Below are positions 6,212 through 14,079 of a stretch of 17,784 nucleotides of DNA, piece by piece. The stretch is from CBDVAK01 sp965371945. Lineage in GTDB: Bacteria; Pseudomonadota; Gammaproteobacteria; Competibacterales; JAHEDQ01. Under the pieces are notes generated by a model that saw nothing but the letters and a program-made list of their open reading frames with translations, did not search any database and had not been told where the DNA came from. The stretch spans positions 1 to 17,784 of the forward strand of contig CBDVAK010000038.1 in the NCBI GenBank assembly GCA_965371945.1. The letters are read 5' to 3'. Every line of letters starts with the position of its first letter. The first letter of the stretch is position 1. The translations under genes were made by a program, and so were the position numbers.

Positions 6212-7450
6212 ATGTCCATGGGAACCGCGCTGACCGGCCTTGCCGCAGCGACGACCGGACTCGAGGTCATTGCAAACAACATTGCCAACAGCAGTACTAC
6301 CGGCTTCAAGACCTCGCGAGCCAATTTCGCTGAACTGATATCGCCGGGCAATGCGATCGGTACCGGTGTCAAGTTGAACGGTCTGTCCCATGATCTGGGT
6401 CAGGGCGCGTTGAACAACACCGGCGCTCCGCTGGACATGGCGATCAGTGGTTCCGGCTATTTTCGTGTCAGCGACGATGGCGCGATTGTCTACTCGCGAG
6501 CCGGCAATTTCGTGGCCGACAAAGACGGGTTCATCGTCAACAATGCCGGTCACCGGCTGACCGGCTATCAGGCGGACAGCAACGGCAATATCACCGGAAC
6601 GCTCTCGGAACTGCAGATTTCCACAGCCGATATCCCTCCAACGGTGACTTCCGCGGCCAACGTGGGAGTCAATCTTGATGCCGCCGCTGTGGCCCCGGGG
6701 ACGACACCATTTAATCCGAACGACCCGGACACGTTCAATTTCACCACTTCCATGAGTATCTACGACACCCAGGGTGGCAATCACTCGTTGACCCTCTACT
6801 ACGTCAAGGGTCCGGGCGCCAACGCATGGGATGTTCAGGCGAGCGTTGATGGCACCGACCCCGCGCACGTGACCATTCCATCGACAGCGCTGGCATTCCG
6901 TACCGATGGCACCGTGGATACCGCCGCAAGCCCACAGCCTATGGCTATCAGCATCGATCTTGCGGGTGTGGCCACGGAGCTGGGGAGTACCAATGGTGCG
7001 GCGGTACCGTTGACCATGACCCTGGACTTCTCCCAGAGCACCCAATATGGCGGCGGCTTTGCCACCAGCAGCGTATCGCAGGACGGCAACACCAATGGCA
7101 GGTTGTCGGGAATTGACGTTGATGCCAGCGGGGTGATCTCCGGGCGCTACTCGAACGGTAGAAGTCAACCACTGGGCCAGGTCGCGTTGGCCAACTTCGG
7201 CGCACCGCAGATGCTTGCCGCCATCGGTGATACTGAATTTGCCGAGACCTTTGCGTCCGGTCCGGCCATGATCGGTGCACCTGGCAGCGGTTCATTGGGG
7301 ATGGTGACCTCTGGCGCTCTCGAAGCCTCGAACGTCGAGCTCACCGATGAGCTGGTAAAAATGATCGAGGCCCAGCGCAGCTACCAGGCCAATGCACAGG
7401 TCATTTCCACGGCCGACACCATGGCTCAAACCATTATCAACTTGAGGTGA
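6212..7450 (+). CDS. flgE: FlgE, flagellar hook protein
   Basis: A 412-aa hook subunit forming the universal joint between rod and filament. The N-terminal motif (LEVIANNIANSSTTGFKTSR at about 18-37) and the C-terminal helix (LTDELVKMIEAQRSYQANAQVISTADTM) are the rod/hook packing helices. The central part (about 140-340), rich in Thr, Ser and Asp, is the FlgE-specific surface region. AAGGAG lies 7 nt before the ATG. The 90-nt upstream gap contains a small TCCGG-ACAAG-CCGGA hairpin (6138-6152) but no convincing promoter. The size is close to the E. coli protein. Confidence 0.96.
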   Translation: MSMGTALTGLAAATTGLEVIANNIANSSTTGFKTSRANFAELISPGNAIGTGVKLNGLSHDLGQGALNNTGAPLDMAISGSGYFRVSDDGAIVYSRAGNFVADKDGFIVNNAGHRLTGYQADSNGNITGTLSELQISTADIPPTVTSAANVGVNLDAAAVAPGTTPFNPNDPDTFNFTTSMSIYDTQGGNHSLTLYYVKGPGANAWDVQASVDGTDPAHVTIPSTALAFRTDGTVDTAASPQPMAISIDLAGVATELGSTNGAAVPLTMTLDFSQSTQYGGGFATSSVSQDGNTNGRLSGIDVDASGVISGRYSNGRSQPLGQVALANFGAPQMLAAIGDTEFAETFASGPAMIGAPGSGSLGMVTSGALEASNVELTDELVKMIEAQRSYQANAQVISTADTMAQTIINLR

Positions 7451-7481
7451 TGCGCGGTGAATTCCCGCAGGGTGAATGCCA

Positions 7482-8225
7482 ATGGGTGACATGCTCTACA
7501 CAGCCATGACCGGGGCACGACAGACCATGCTGGCCCAGGCCATGTCGTCTCACAATCTGGCCAATGCCAATACCATCGGGTTCAAATCCGAACTGTTGGC
7601 ATTTACCGGCACGGAGGTGGTCGGGCCCGGGTTTCGTTCGCGCGTGTTGTCAAACTCCGGCTCCGGTGGTTCCAACCTCGAGGCCGGGGAGCTGCGCCGC
7701 ACCGGCCGGGATCTCGATATCGCCGTCAAGGGTGTCGGCTGGATCGCGGTTCAGACAGCGGATGGTGGTGAAGGATATACCCGGGCGGGCGATCTGCGTG
7801 TTGGTCCGGGTGGTTTGCTGATGAACGGTGCCGGGCGTCCTGTGATTGGCCAGGGTGGACCGGTCGCCATACCCAATGCCCGCAGTGTCGAGATCGGCGC
7901 GGACGGCACTGTTTCGATCGTACCGGTTGACGATCAACCGGCCGGGATCGTGCAGTTGGACCGTATCAAGTTGGTGAATCCCGATCCGGCGGACCTCGTC
8001 AAGGGCAGCGATGGCGTCATGCGTTTGAGATCAGGTGGCATCGTACCCGCCGATCGTGATGTCGAGCTGCTGTCGGGAGCGCTGGAAGGCAGCAACGTGG
8101 ATGCGGTGTCGGAACTGGTCAGACTCATCGCCCAGGGCCGTCAATACGAGGTGCAGGTGAAGATGATGCGTACCGCCCGCGACAACGATACCGCAATGAC
8201 CCGCGCGATGGGTCTGGGGGGATAA
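7482..8225 (+). CDS. flgF: FlgF, proximal rod protein
   Basis: A 247-aa rod subunit next to FlgB and FlgC. The N-terminus reads MGDMLYTAMTGARQTMLAQ and then SHNLANANTIGFKSE, the FlgF form of the rod motif. The middle has the flagellar hook/basal-body region (LDIAVKGVGWIAVQ). The C-terminus EGSNVDAVSELVRLIAQGRQYEVQVKMM is the family helix. The ATG at 7482 has AGGGTGA 6 nt upstream; the ATG at 7476 is only about 2 nt from it and is not preferred. flgG follows after 3 nt. Confidence 0.95.
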   Translation: MGDMLYTAMTGARQTMLAQAMSSHNLANANTIGFKSELLAFTGTEVVGPGFRSRVLSNSGSGGSNLEAGELRRTGRDLDIAVKGVGWIAVQTADGGEGYTRAGDLRVGPGGLLMNGAGRPVIGQGGPVAIPNARSVEIGADGTVSIVPVDDQPAGIVQLDRIKLVNPDPADLVKGSDGVMRLRSGGIVPADRDVELLSGALEGSNVDAVSELVRLIAQGRQYEVQVKMMRTARDNDTAMTRAMGLGG

Positions 8226-8228
8226 GAT

Positions 8229-9014
8229 ATGGCTTCAAATCTGTGGATTGCAAAGACCGGGCTGGATGCTCAGCACACACGTATGTCGGTCATCTCCAAC
8301 AACCTGGCCAACGTAAACACCACCGGCTTCAAACGGGGTCGCGCGGTTTTCGAGGATCTGCTCTACCAGAATGTACGGCAGGTGGGTGGGGCCAGCTCGG
8401 AGAGTACGGAGCTGCCTAGTGGTATGCAGCTGGGCACGGGTGTGCGGGTCGTCGCTACCGAGAAGGTGTTCACACAGGGCAATCTGGTGCAGACCGGAAA
8501 GCCCCTGGACCTGGCCATCGACGGGCGCGGCTTCTTCCAGATCCTGCGTCCGGACGGCACCATCTCCTACACGCGTGACGGCAGCTTTCAGGTCAACCGG
8601 GACGGGGAAGTCGTCAATGCAAGCGGTTACAAGCTTGAACCCAACATCACCATTCCCGCCGAAGCACAGAGCATTACCATCGCGACCGACGGGGTGGTGG
8701 AGGTCATGCTCCCGGGTGATTCGTCGCCAGTGCAGGTCGGTAGCCTCCAGATCGTCGATTTTATCAACCCTTCGGGTCTGCAGGCCATCGGTGAAAACCT
8801 GTTTTTGGAGTCTTTGTCCAGCGGTGCCCCGCAGACCGGCACGCCCACTCAAAACGGATTGGGGCAACTCGCGCAAGGGGCGGTGGAAGGGTCCAACGTC
8901 AATGCCGTGGAAGAACTGGTCAACATGATCGAGACCCAGCGCGCCTACGAAATGAACTCGAAGGCGATATCCACCATCGATCAGATGCTCGCATTCACCA
9001 ACAACAACCTCTGA
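8229..9014 (+). CDS. flgG: FlgG, distal rod protein
   Basis: A 261-aa subunit of the distal rod, which runs through the peptidoglycan and P- and L-rings. The N-terminus (WIAKTGLDAQHTRMSVISNNLANVNTTGFKRGR) and C-terminus (EGSNVNAVEELVNMIETQRAYEMNSKAISTIDQMLAF) are highly conserved in the family, and the length equals the usual 260-262 aa. The GGGGGGA ahead of the ATG overlaps the end of flgF. The gene is followed by a 171-nt spacer before flgH, the longest gap in the rod-ring part of the operon. Confidence 0.97.
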   Translation: MASNLWIAKTGLDAQHTRMSVISNNLANVNTTGFKRGRAVFEDLLYQNVRQVGGASSESTELPSGMQLGTGVRVVATEKVFTQGNLVQTGKPLDLAIDGRGFFQILRPDGTISYTRDGSFQVNRDGEVVNASGYKLEPNITIPAEAQSITIATDGVVEVMLPGDSSPVQVGSLQIVDFINPSGLQAIGENLFLESLSSGAPQTGTPTQNGLGQLAQGAVEGSNVNAVEELVNMIETQRAYEMNSKAISTIDQMLAFTNNNL

Positions 9015-9078
9015 GGCGCTTGCCGCAAAATGACGTACCAGATTGCGCAGAGATTTTGTTCGTACTCAAGGCGTGTCA

Positions 9079-9111
9079 GCCAGTGTATGGCAGGGCTATA
9101 CAACTGCTGGC
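9079..9111 (+). other. Hairpin in the flgG-flgH spacer
   Basis: The 171-nt spacer between flgG and flgH (9015-9185) contains GCCAGTGTAT at 9079-9088, able to pair with ATACA at 9098-9102 and CTGGC at 9107-9111. This gives a 10-bp stem with a 4-nt bulge and a 9-nt loop. No T-run follows, so it is not a typical terminator. I see no sigma-54 or sigma-28 promoter in the spacer. It could be an mRNA processing or stability element. Confidence 0.45.
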
Positions 9112-9185
9112 GCAAGGTGGAAGACGGGCCAAAGATCAAGCAGACGGATATGTCATTTGTCGGAATTCGCCCAAGGACTGAACTG

Positions 9186-9830
9186 ATGTTTGCCTGGCTG
9201 GGAATCGCCTTGCTGCTGCCGGTACTGGCTGGCTGTGCCACCAAGCCACCCCCGCGGGCATCGTTGCCGGAAATCAACTACCAGACGGCGCCAGCCGCGG
9301 CCGGCGCCATCTACAGTGCCGGTAGCGAACTGCGGCTGTTCGAGGATCAAACCGCACGCCGGGTAGGCGACATACTCACCATCCGCCTGGTGGAGTCGAC
9401 CCGAGCCAGCAAGTCGGCCAGTCTCGACGTGGCCAAGGACAGCCATACCGAGGTGCCGTTGCCCACGGTTGGTGGTAATCCGGTCGACTGGCTGGACACC
9501 GATCTCCAGATTGGTCGCGACTACCGGGGTGATGGCGGGGCTGACCAAAGCAACCGCCTGGTAGGTGAGGTTACCGTGGTCGTGGTCGAGGTGAGAGCCA
9601 ATGGCAATCTGCTGGTCATGGGTGACAAGCGGCTGACCCTCAATCAGGGCGAGGAGGTGCTGCGGTTGAGCGGTGAGGTGCGGCCAAACGATGTCGAGCC
9701 CGGCAATACCGTGCTGTCCAGCCGCGTCGCCAACGCCAGAATTACCTATGCGGGCAGCGGGGCGATCGCCGACGCGAGCGACGTGGGCTGGCTCGGGCGG
9801 GTCTTTCTCAGTCCCTATTTTCCGCTTTGA
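9186..9830 (+). CDS. flgH: FlgH, outer-membrane L-ring lipoprotein
   Basis: The L-ring subunit, lipidated and placed in the outer membrane as the bushing around the distal rod. From the ATG at 9186 it is 214 aa. The lipobox LAGC gives lipidated Cys17. The body has conserved FlgH features: GSELRLFEDQTARRVGDILTIRLVE at about residues 45-69, ANGNLLVMGDKRL, LSGEVRPNDVEPGNTV and the terminal GWLGRVFLSPYFPL. AAGGA lies 8 nt before 9186. An in-frame ATG at 9150 lacks a good ribosome binding site but would supply a positively charged n-region, which the short form lacks, so the start is not settled. flgI follows after 16 nt. Confidence 0.93.
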   Translation: MFAWLGIALLLPVLAGCATKPPPRASLPEINYQTAPAAAGAIYSAGSELRLFEDQTARRVGDILTIRLVESTRASKSASLDVAKDSHTEVPLPTVGGNPVDWLDTDLQIGRDYRGDGGADQSNRLVGEVTVVVVEVRANGNLLVMGDKRLTLNQGEEVLRLSGEVRPNDVEPGNTVLSSRVANARITYAGSGAIADASDVGWLGRVFLSPYFPL

Positions 9831-9846
9831 TCGACGCGGGGTTGCG

Positions 9847-10965
9847 ATGATTTCAAGAACGTGCCGTCTGCTGGGGATACTGCTGTTGAACGCAGCGCTG
9901 TTGATGCCTTTGGCAGCCACTGCCGAGCGGGTCAAGGATATAGCCAGTATCGCCGGAGTCAGAACCAACCAATTGGTCGGTTACGGCTTGGTGGTTGGCC
10001 TGGACCGCAGCGGCGACCGTACCACGGACGCCAAGTTCACCCTGCAGAGCTTTCGCAGTTACCTGGCCAATCTGGGTGTCGTGTTGCCACCCACGATGAA
10101 GTTCAAGCTGGAAAATGTCGCCGCGGTCGCCCTCTCCGCGGAACTGCCGCCGTTCGCCAAGCCGGGCACGACGATCGATGTGACTGTCTCTTCGTTGGGC
10201 AATGCCAAGAGTCTGCGTGGCGGGACTTTGCTGATGACGCCCCTGCTTGGCGCCAATGGTGAGGTATATGCGATGGCACAAGGCAATCTGGTGGTCGGCG
10301 GACTCGGTGCCGAGGGCGATGCTTCCAGCGTGACCGTAAACATACCCAGTGTCGGCAGGATTCCCAGCGGCGCCACCGTGGAACGCGAAGTCGACACCGG
10401 CTTCGATCGCGGAGACTATGTGGTTTTGAACCTGGGCACCCCGGATTTCACCACTGCCCAGCACTTGGCTGATGCCATCAACCAGCGCTTCGGGTCTGGT
10501 CTCGCGTCCGCCGAGGATGCGGGTTCGGTGCGTCTGCGGGCACCGCGTAGCCGCAGCATGCGGGTCGGATTCATCGCCGCGGTAGAGGAACTGCAGGTGG
10601 AGCCCGGCAAGGCGCCGGCAAGGGTCATCGTCAATGCCAGAACCGGCACGGTGGTTATCAGCGAAAACGTGCGGGTCATGCCGGCCGCGGTGTCGCATGG
10701 CAGTATCACGGTACGCATCGAAGAGCAGCCCGAGGCCAGCCAACCCAATCCACAGTCCTTTCGCGGCGAGACGGTGGTGGTGCCGCGGACTACGATCGAC
10801 ATAGAGCAACCCAAAGCTTCCACCTTTTACTTCGCACCCGGTGTGTCGCTGCGCAACATCGTCGATGCCATCAACCGCGTGGGGGCCAGTCCTCAGGATC
10901 TTGTCTCCATACTGGAGGCTTTGAAGGCGGTTGGTGCGTTGCGCGCCCAGCTGATCGTGATCTGA
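9847..10965 (+). CDS. flgI: FlgI, periplasmic P-ring protein
   Basis: A 372-aa subunit of the P-ring, exported by Sec and assembled around the rod in the peptidoglycan layer with FlgA as chaperone. The signal peptide is clear (MISRTCR, hydrophobic core, cleavage after AATA near residue 26). The mature N-terminus ERVKDIASIAGVRTNQLVGYGLVVGL is the family hallmark, as are VVVGLGAEG-like NLVVGGLGAEGD, ARVIVNARTGTVVIS, and the C-terminal NRVGASPQDLVSILEALKAVGALRAQLIVI. The length is usual. The ribosome binding site is weak (GCGGGG). It is 3 nt upstream of flgJ. Confidence 0.96.
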   Translation: MISRTCRLLGILLLNAALLMPLAATAERVKDIASIAGVRTNQLVGYGLVVGLDRSGDRTTDAKFTLQSFRSYLANLGVVLPPTMKFKLENVAAVALSAELPPFAKPGTTIDVTVSSLGNAKSLRGGTLLMTPLLGANGEVYAMAQGNLVVGGLGAEGDASSVTVNIPSVGRIPSGATVEREVDTGFDRGDYVVLNLGTPDFTTAQHLADAINQRFGSGLASAEDAGSVRLRAPRSRSMRVGFIAAVEELQVEPGKAPARVIVNARTGTVVISENVRVMPAAVSHGSITVRIEEQPEASQPNPQSFRGETVVVPRTTIDIEQPKASTFYFAPGVSLRNIVDAINRVGASPQDLVSILEALKAVGALRAQLIVI

Positions 10966-10968
10966 GCC

Positions 10969-12006
10969 ATGACCACTCGACCAGCAGAACTTGGTTTGGT
11001 GGCTGGTGGAGCCTTGGGTGCTCCCGCCCCGGTGTCCCTGGTCGCGGACCAGCAAGGCGGATCGGAACAGGCTCTGGCGGACGTGGCCCAGCGTTTCGAG
11101 GCGCTTTTCATCGGCTTTATGCTGAAAAGTGCGCGTAGCGAAATGAGTGCTGGAGAACTGCTCGAAGGAAAACACACCAGAACCTATCAGGAAATGCTGG
11201 ATCGGCAGTGGGCACAGATCGTGTCCGCTTCGGGAAGCATGGGGATCGCGGAACTGCTGGTCCGTCAGCTGGGTCCCGCGCAGTCATCGGATTCGCCTGA
11301 AGGTAAACCGGCCGGGGTTCCCGCCCGGTCGGCCGCTACGCAGCCGCAACCGGATGTGGCGCTGCCGGTGAACATCGGGCCGCGGCGGTCGCGAGCCGTG
11401 GGAACGCAGCCATCGAGCAACGACGCGACTGTGGACGCGCAGGACATCGAGGGGCCACACAAGTTTGTCAGTCGATTGTGGGATTCGGCGACCCAGGCTG
11501 CTCGGCAACTTGGCGTAGTACCCCAGGTGCTGATTGCACAGGCTGCGCTGGAGACCGGATGGGGGCGGTCGCTACCCAGGCTGGAACAGGGTGGGAGCAG
11601 CTTCAACCTGTTCAGTATCAAGGCACAAAAGGGCTGGCACGGTAGTCGCGCCACGGTCACGACCATGGAGTTCATGGATGGCATGGCGATTAAGGTAAAA
11701 GCACAATTCCGGGCCTACGAGAGCTACCGCGAGAGTTTTCAGGATTACGTCAATCTGTTGCAAAGCAGCAAGCGCTACCGCAGTGCGCTTGAAGTTGTCG
11801 ATGATCCTGCTGCATTTCTGCAGTCATTGCAGAACGCTGGCTACGCCACCGATCCCCAATATGCCCACAAGATTCGATCGATCCTGGAAGGTGCGGGGCT
11901 TCGTGAGGCAGTGCAAGAACATCTCAGGGGCCTCAGCGCCGGCGCTGAGGGGGGGCGCTCCGTGTCGTCGAATGCCGTCTCGGGCACGACTGGGGCCCGT
12001 GGTTAA
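10969..12006 (+). CDS. flgJ: FlgJ, rod cap and peptidoglycan hydrolase
   Basis: A 345-aa bifunctional protein exported to the periplasm, where it caps the growing rod and opens the peptidoglycan. The N-terminal rod-binding domain (about 35-102) includes QRFEALFIGFMLKSAR and YQEMLDRQWAQ. A Pro/Ser/Ala-rich linker (about 103-160) leads to the glucosaminidase domain (about 163-315). The catalytic Glu is in AALETGWG (E195). The second acidic residue (D259, in SFQDYV) lies 64 residues later, the same spacing as E184/D248 in Salmonella, so the enzyme looks intact. The conserved NAGYATDPQYAHKI segment is present. The ribosome binding site is weak and the gene starts 3 nt after flgI. Its stop codon lies inside the sigma-28 promoter of flgK. 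Confidence 0.95.
   Translation: MTTRPAELGLVAGGALGAPAPVSLVADQQGGSEQALADVAQRFEALFIGFMLKSARSEMSAGELLEGKHTRTYQEMLDRQWAQIVSASGSMGIAELLVRQLGPAQSSDSPEGKPAGVPARSAATQPQPDVALPVNIGPRRSRAVGTQPSSNDATVDAQDIEGPHKFVSRLWDSATQAARQLGVVPQVLIAQAALETGWGRSLPRLEQGGSSFNLFSIKAQKGWHGSRATVTTMEFMDGMAIKVKAQFRAYESYRESFQDYVNLLQSSKRYRSALEVVDDPAAFLQSLQNAGYATDPQYAHKIRSILEGAGLREAVQEHLRGLSAGAEGGRSVSSNAVSGTTGARG
11931..11950. repeat. Perfect 20-bp palindrome near the flgJ 3' end
   Basis: CCTCAGCGCC followed directly by GGCGCTGAGG is a perfect 10+10 palindrome within codons for about residues 322-327 of flgJ, in the poorly conserved tail after the hydrolase domain. As RNA it would form an 8-bp GC-rich stem with a CCGG loop. It lies 53 bp upstream of the flgK sigma-28 promoter. 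No T-run follows, although a G-run does. Confidence 0.75.
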
Positions 12007-12029
12007 GATTTCATACCAGCGGCCGATAA
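12003..12029 (+). promoter_or_regulatory. Sigma-28 (FliA) promoter of flgKL
   Basis: TTAAGATT (12003-12010), 11 nt, then GCCGATAA (12022-12029). The -10 box is a perfect match to the FliA consensus and the -35 box has two mismatches from TAAAGTTT. The -35 box contains the flgJ stop codon. The expected start near 12036 leaves a leader of about 50 nt before the flgK GTG. A separate late promoter for flgKL is known in Salmonella. Here it would let the junction proteins rise after the hook is complete. Confidence 0.85.
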
Positions 12030-12084
12030 CAGGTTTGTCCGTGGGTTGCCTGGGAGCATTGGCCGCGGCGCCAGGGAGGACTGA

Positions 12085-13992
12085 GTGAGCATCTTTCAAA
12101 TTGGCGTGAGCGGACTGCAAGCTTTCCAGCGCGCTCTGGCGACTTCCGGTCACAATGTCGCCAACGCCAGCACGCCGGGCTACAGTCGACAGCGAGTGGA
12201 ACTCTCGGCGCGTGTGGATCAGCGTAGTGCTTTCGAGACGTTCGGTAACGGAGTGTCGGCGGACCGCGTTGACAGGGTGGTCGACCGGTTCCTCGGTGCC
12301 CAGGTTCGTGGCGCCACCACCGGCGCTTCCGAGCAGGCGGTGATCAGCGGCCTGGCCGCGCGACTGGATGCTGCCCTGTCCTCCGAGCCCGTGAGTGTCG
12401 GGGTCGCATTGGACGACTTTTTTGCCGCCACGGCCGATGTCGCGGGATCTCCCGACTCGCTTGGCGCCCGCGAGGCGCTGCTCAGCCGGGCCAACGAACT
12501 CTCCCAGCGGTTTGCCAGTGCGGGCTCGAGTGTGGGTGCGCTGCGAGCCGAAGTGAACGACCGTATTAAAACCGGCGTTGGACAAGTCAACGAGCTGTCC
12601 TCCGAAATTGCCGAACTCAACCGGGAACTGTCCCGCCTGCCTAGCCAGGCGCGGCTGCAGGCCAACGACCTCTACGATCGTCGCGACGAGGCGCTGAGGC
12701 AGTTGTCCGAGCAGGTCTCCATCAACCCGGTGGTGGTTGACGACGGCACCGTGAATGTATACCTGAGTACCGGTCAGGCTCTGGTGCTCGGTGGTGATGC
12801 TCATCAGCTCGGCGTACGCAGTGCCGCCTGGGGAGGCGGCGACATCGAACTCGCGTATCGTGGTGTCGGTCGGGAAACATCGTTGGGAAATGCGCCGCTC
12901 GGTGGTCGCCTGGGAGGGTTGCAACAGTTCCGCGACAACACCCTGGGCAAGGCCGCAAACGAGTTGGGTCGGCTGGCGACCGCGGTCACCACGGAAATCA
13001 ATGCACAGCATCGAAACGGTGTGGATCTGTCGGGGGGAGTCGGCAAGGATTTCTTCTCCATCGGCGCCCCGGCCATCGCGGAGCATTCCGGTAACACCGG
13101 TGGTGCGGTGATTTCGGTGACCGTTATCGATACGGCCGCGCTGGCCTCCTTCAGCTATGAGCTGCGGTTTGACGGTTCCGACTTCAAGCTGTTACGTGAG
13201 CCAGGTGGCGGTTCGCAGACCTTATCTGGCAGTGGGCCGTTCACGGTCGACGGCTTGCAAATCGACATCGATACGAGCGCTGGTGGGCCGCTGGCGGGAG
13301 ATCGATACCGTATCGAACCCTACCGTGGTGCGGCAGCGACCATGCAGGTGGCGTTGGTGAATCCGCGCGAGATCGCCGCGGGAATGTTCGTGTTGGCCAC
13401 AGCAGCATCCGCCAATTCCGGCACTGCCGTGGTGACACAGGGCGAGGTGATCGACCCCACGAATCCGGATCTGCTCAAGACACTACGTATCGAATTCAAC
13501 GATCCGCCGGTTTCATACGACATCATCGACGATGCCTCCGGATCGGTATTGGTCTCGGCGGCCGGCTACACAAGCGGTGCAGCGATCGAGATCAATGGTC
13601 ATCGCGTGGTCATTTCCGGAGGTCCGGCTGCCGCCGACCTGTTTACCGTAGCGGCCAGTGGTCCGGGACCTTCCGACAATCGCAATCTTCTGGCCCTGTC
13701 GCGGTTGCAGGATGCCGGCGTGCTGGATGGTGGTGGGAGCAGTCTGCATGACGCCTTTGGGCAAACCATCGCAGGCGTTGGCGCCGCCGCCCGCAGCGCA
13801 CGTAACGCAACAGCGGCACAAGAGGCGCTGCTCAGCCAGGCCACCGATGCCAGGGACGCGGTCGCGGGCGTCAATCTCGATGAGGAGGCCGCGAATCTGA
13901 TGCAGTTCCAGCAGGCCTATGAGGCAGCGGCACGGGTAATCGGCGTGGCGGATGAACTTTTCCAGACGCTGCTCAGAGCCACCGGGAGATAA
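12085..13992 (+). CDS. flgK: FlgK, hook-filament junction protein 1 (HAP1)
   Basis: A 635-aa hook-associated protein that replaces the FlgD cap and joins hook to filament, with FlgN as its chaperone. The N-terminus (SGLQAFQRALATSGHNVANASTPGYSRQRVEL) and C-terminus (NLDEEAANLMQFQQAYEAAARVIGVADELFQTLL) are the conserved D0/D1 helices. The central part (about 343-525) carries two copies of a beta module that also appears in FlgL. One spans about 357-412 and the other about 463-524, the latter with DDASGSVLVS, YTSGAAIEINGHRVVISGGP and DLF. The start is GTG at 12085, supported by GGGAGG 5 nt upstream. The gene is expressed from its own sigma-28 site and probably also from the upstream operon. Confidence 0.96.
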   Translation: MSIFQIGVSGLQAFQRALATSGHNVANASTPGYSRQRVELSARVDQRSAFETFGNGVSADRVDRVVDRFLGAQVRGATTGASEQAVISGLAARLDAALSSEPVSVGVALDDFFAATADVAGSPDSLGAREALLSRANELSQRFASAGSSVGALRAEVNDRIKTGVGQVNELSSEIAELNRELSRLPSQARLQANDLYDRRDEALRQLSEQVSINPVVVDDGTVNVYLSTGQALVLGGDAHQLGVRSAAWGGGDIELAYRGVGRETSLGNAPLGGRLGGLQQFRDNTLGKAANELGRLATAVTTEINAQHRNGVDLSGGVGKDFFSIGAPAIAEHSGNTGGAVISVTVIDTAALASFSYELRFDGSDFKLLREPGGGSQTLSGSGPFTVDGLQIDIDTSAGGPLAGDRYRIEPYRGAAATMQVALVNPREIAAGMFVLATAASANSGTAVVTQGEVIDPTNPDLLKTLRIEFNDPPVSYDIIDDASGSVLVSAAGYTSGAAIEINGHRVVISGGPAAADLFTVAASGPGPSDNRNLLALSRLQDAGVLDGGGSSLHDAFGQTIAGVGAAARSARNATAAQEALLSQATDARDAVAGVNLDEEAANLMQFQQAYEAAARVIGVADELFQTLLRATGR

Positions 13993-14079
13993 GGTGATTT
14001 CTGTCAACAGGACTACCGGCGTGCTGGTCATTTCACCTGTCTTGCGCCGATCGCCCAAGCAGTTGAGGGGATTGCGGGC

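Noticed and set aside
5933..7168. Long minus-strand open frame of 411 aa across flgD and flgE
   Set aside because: It is antisense to conserved genes, an expected artefact of high GC at third codon positions; the protein has no recognisable domain.
9853..11175. Long minus-strand open frame of 440 aa across flgI and flgJ
   Set aside because: It is antisense to well-conserved flgI and flgJ; His/Gln/Arg-rich composition is typical of a reverse-strand shadow.
11824..13086. Long minus-strand open frame of 420 aa across flgJ and flgK
   Set aside because: It is antisense to conserved coding sequence, with no ribosome binding site or family.
14046..14053. GCCGATCG between flgK and flgL as a sigma-28 -10 box
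   Set aside because: The position 11 nt upstream reads GTCATTTC, which does not resemble TAAAGTTT.
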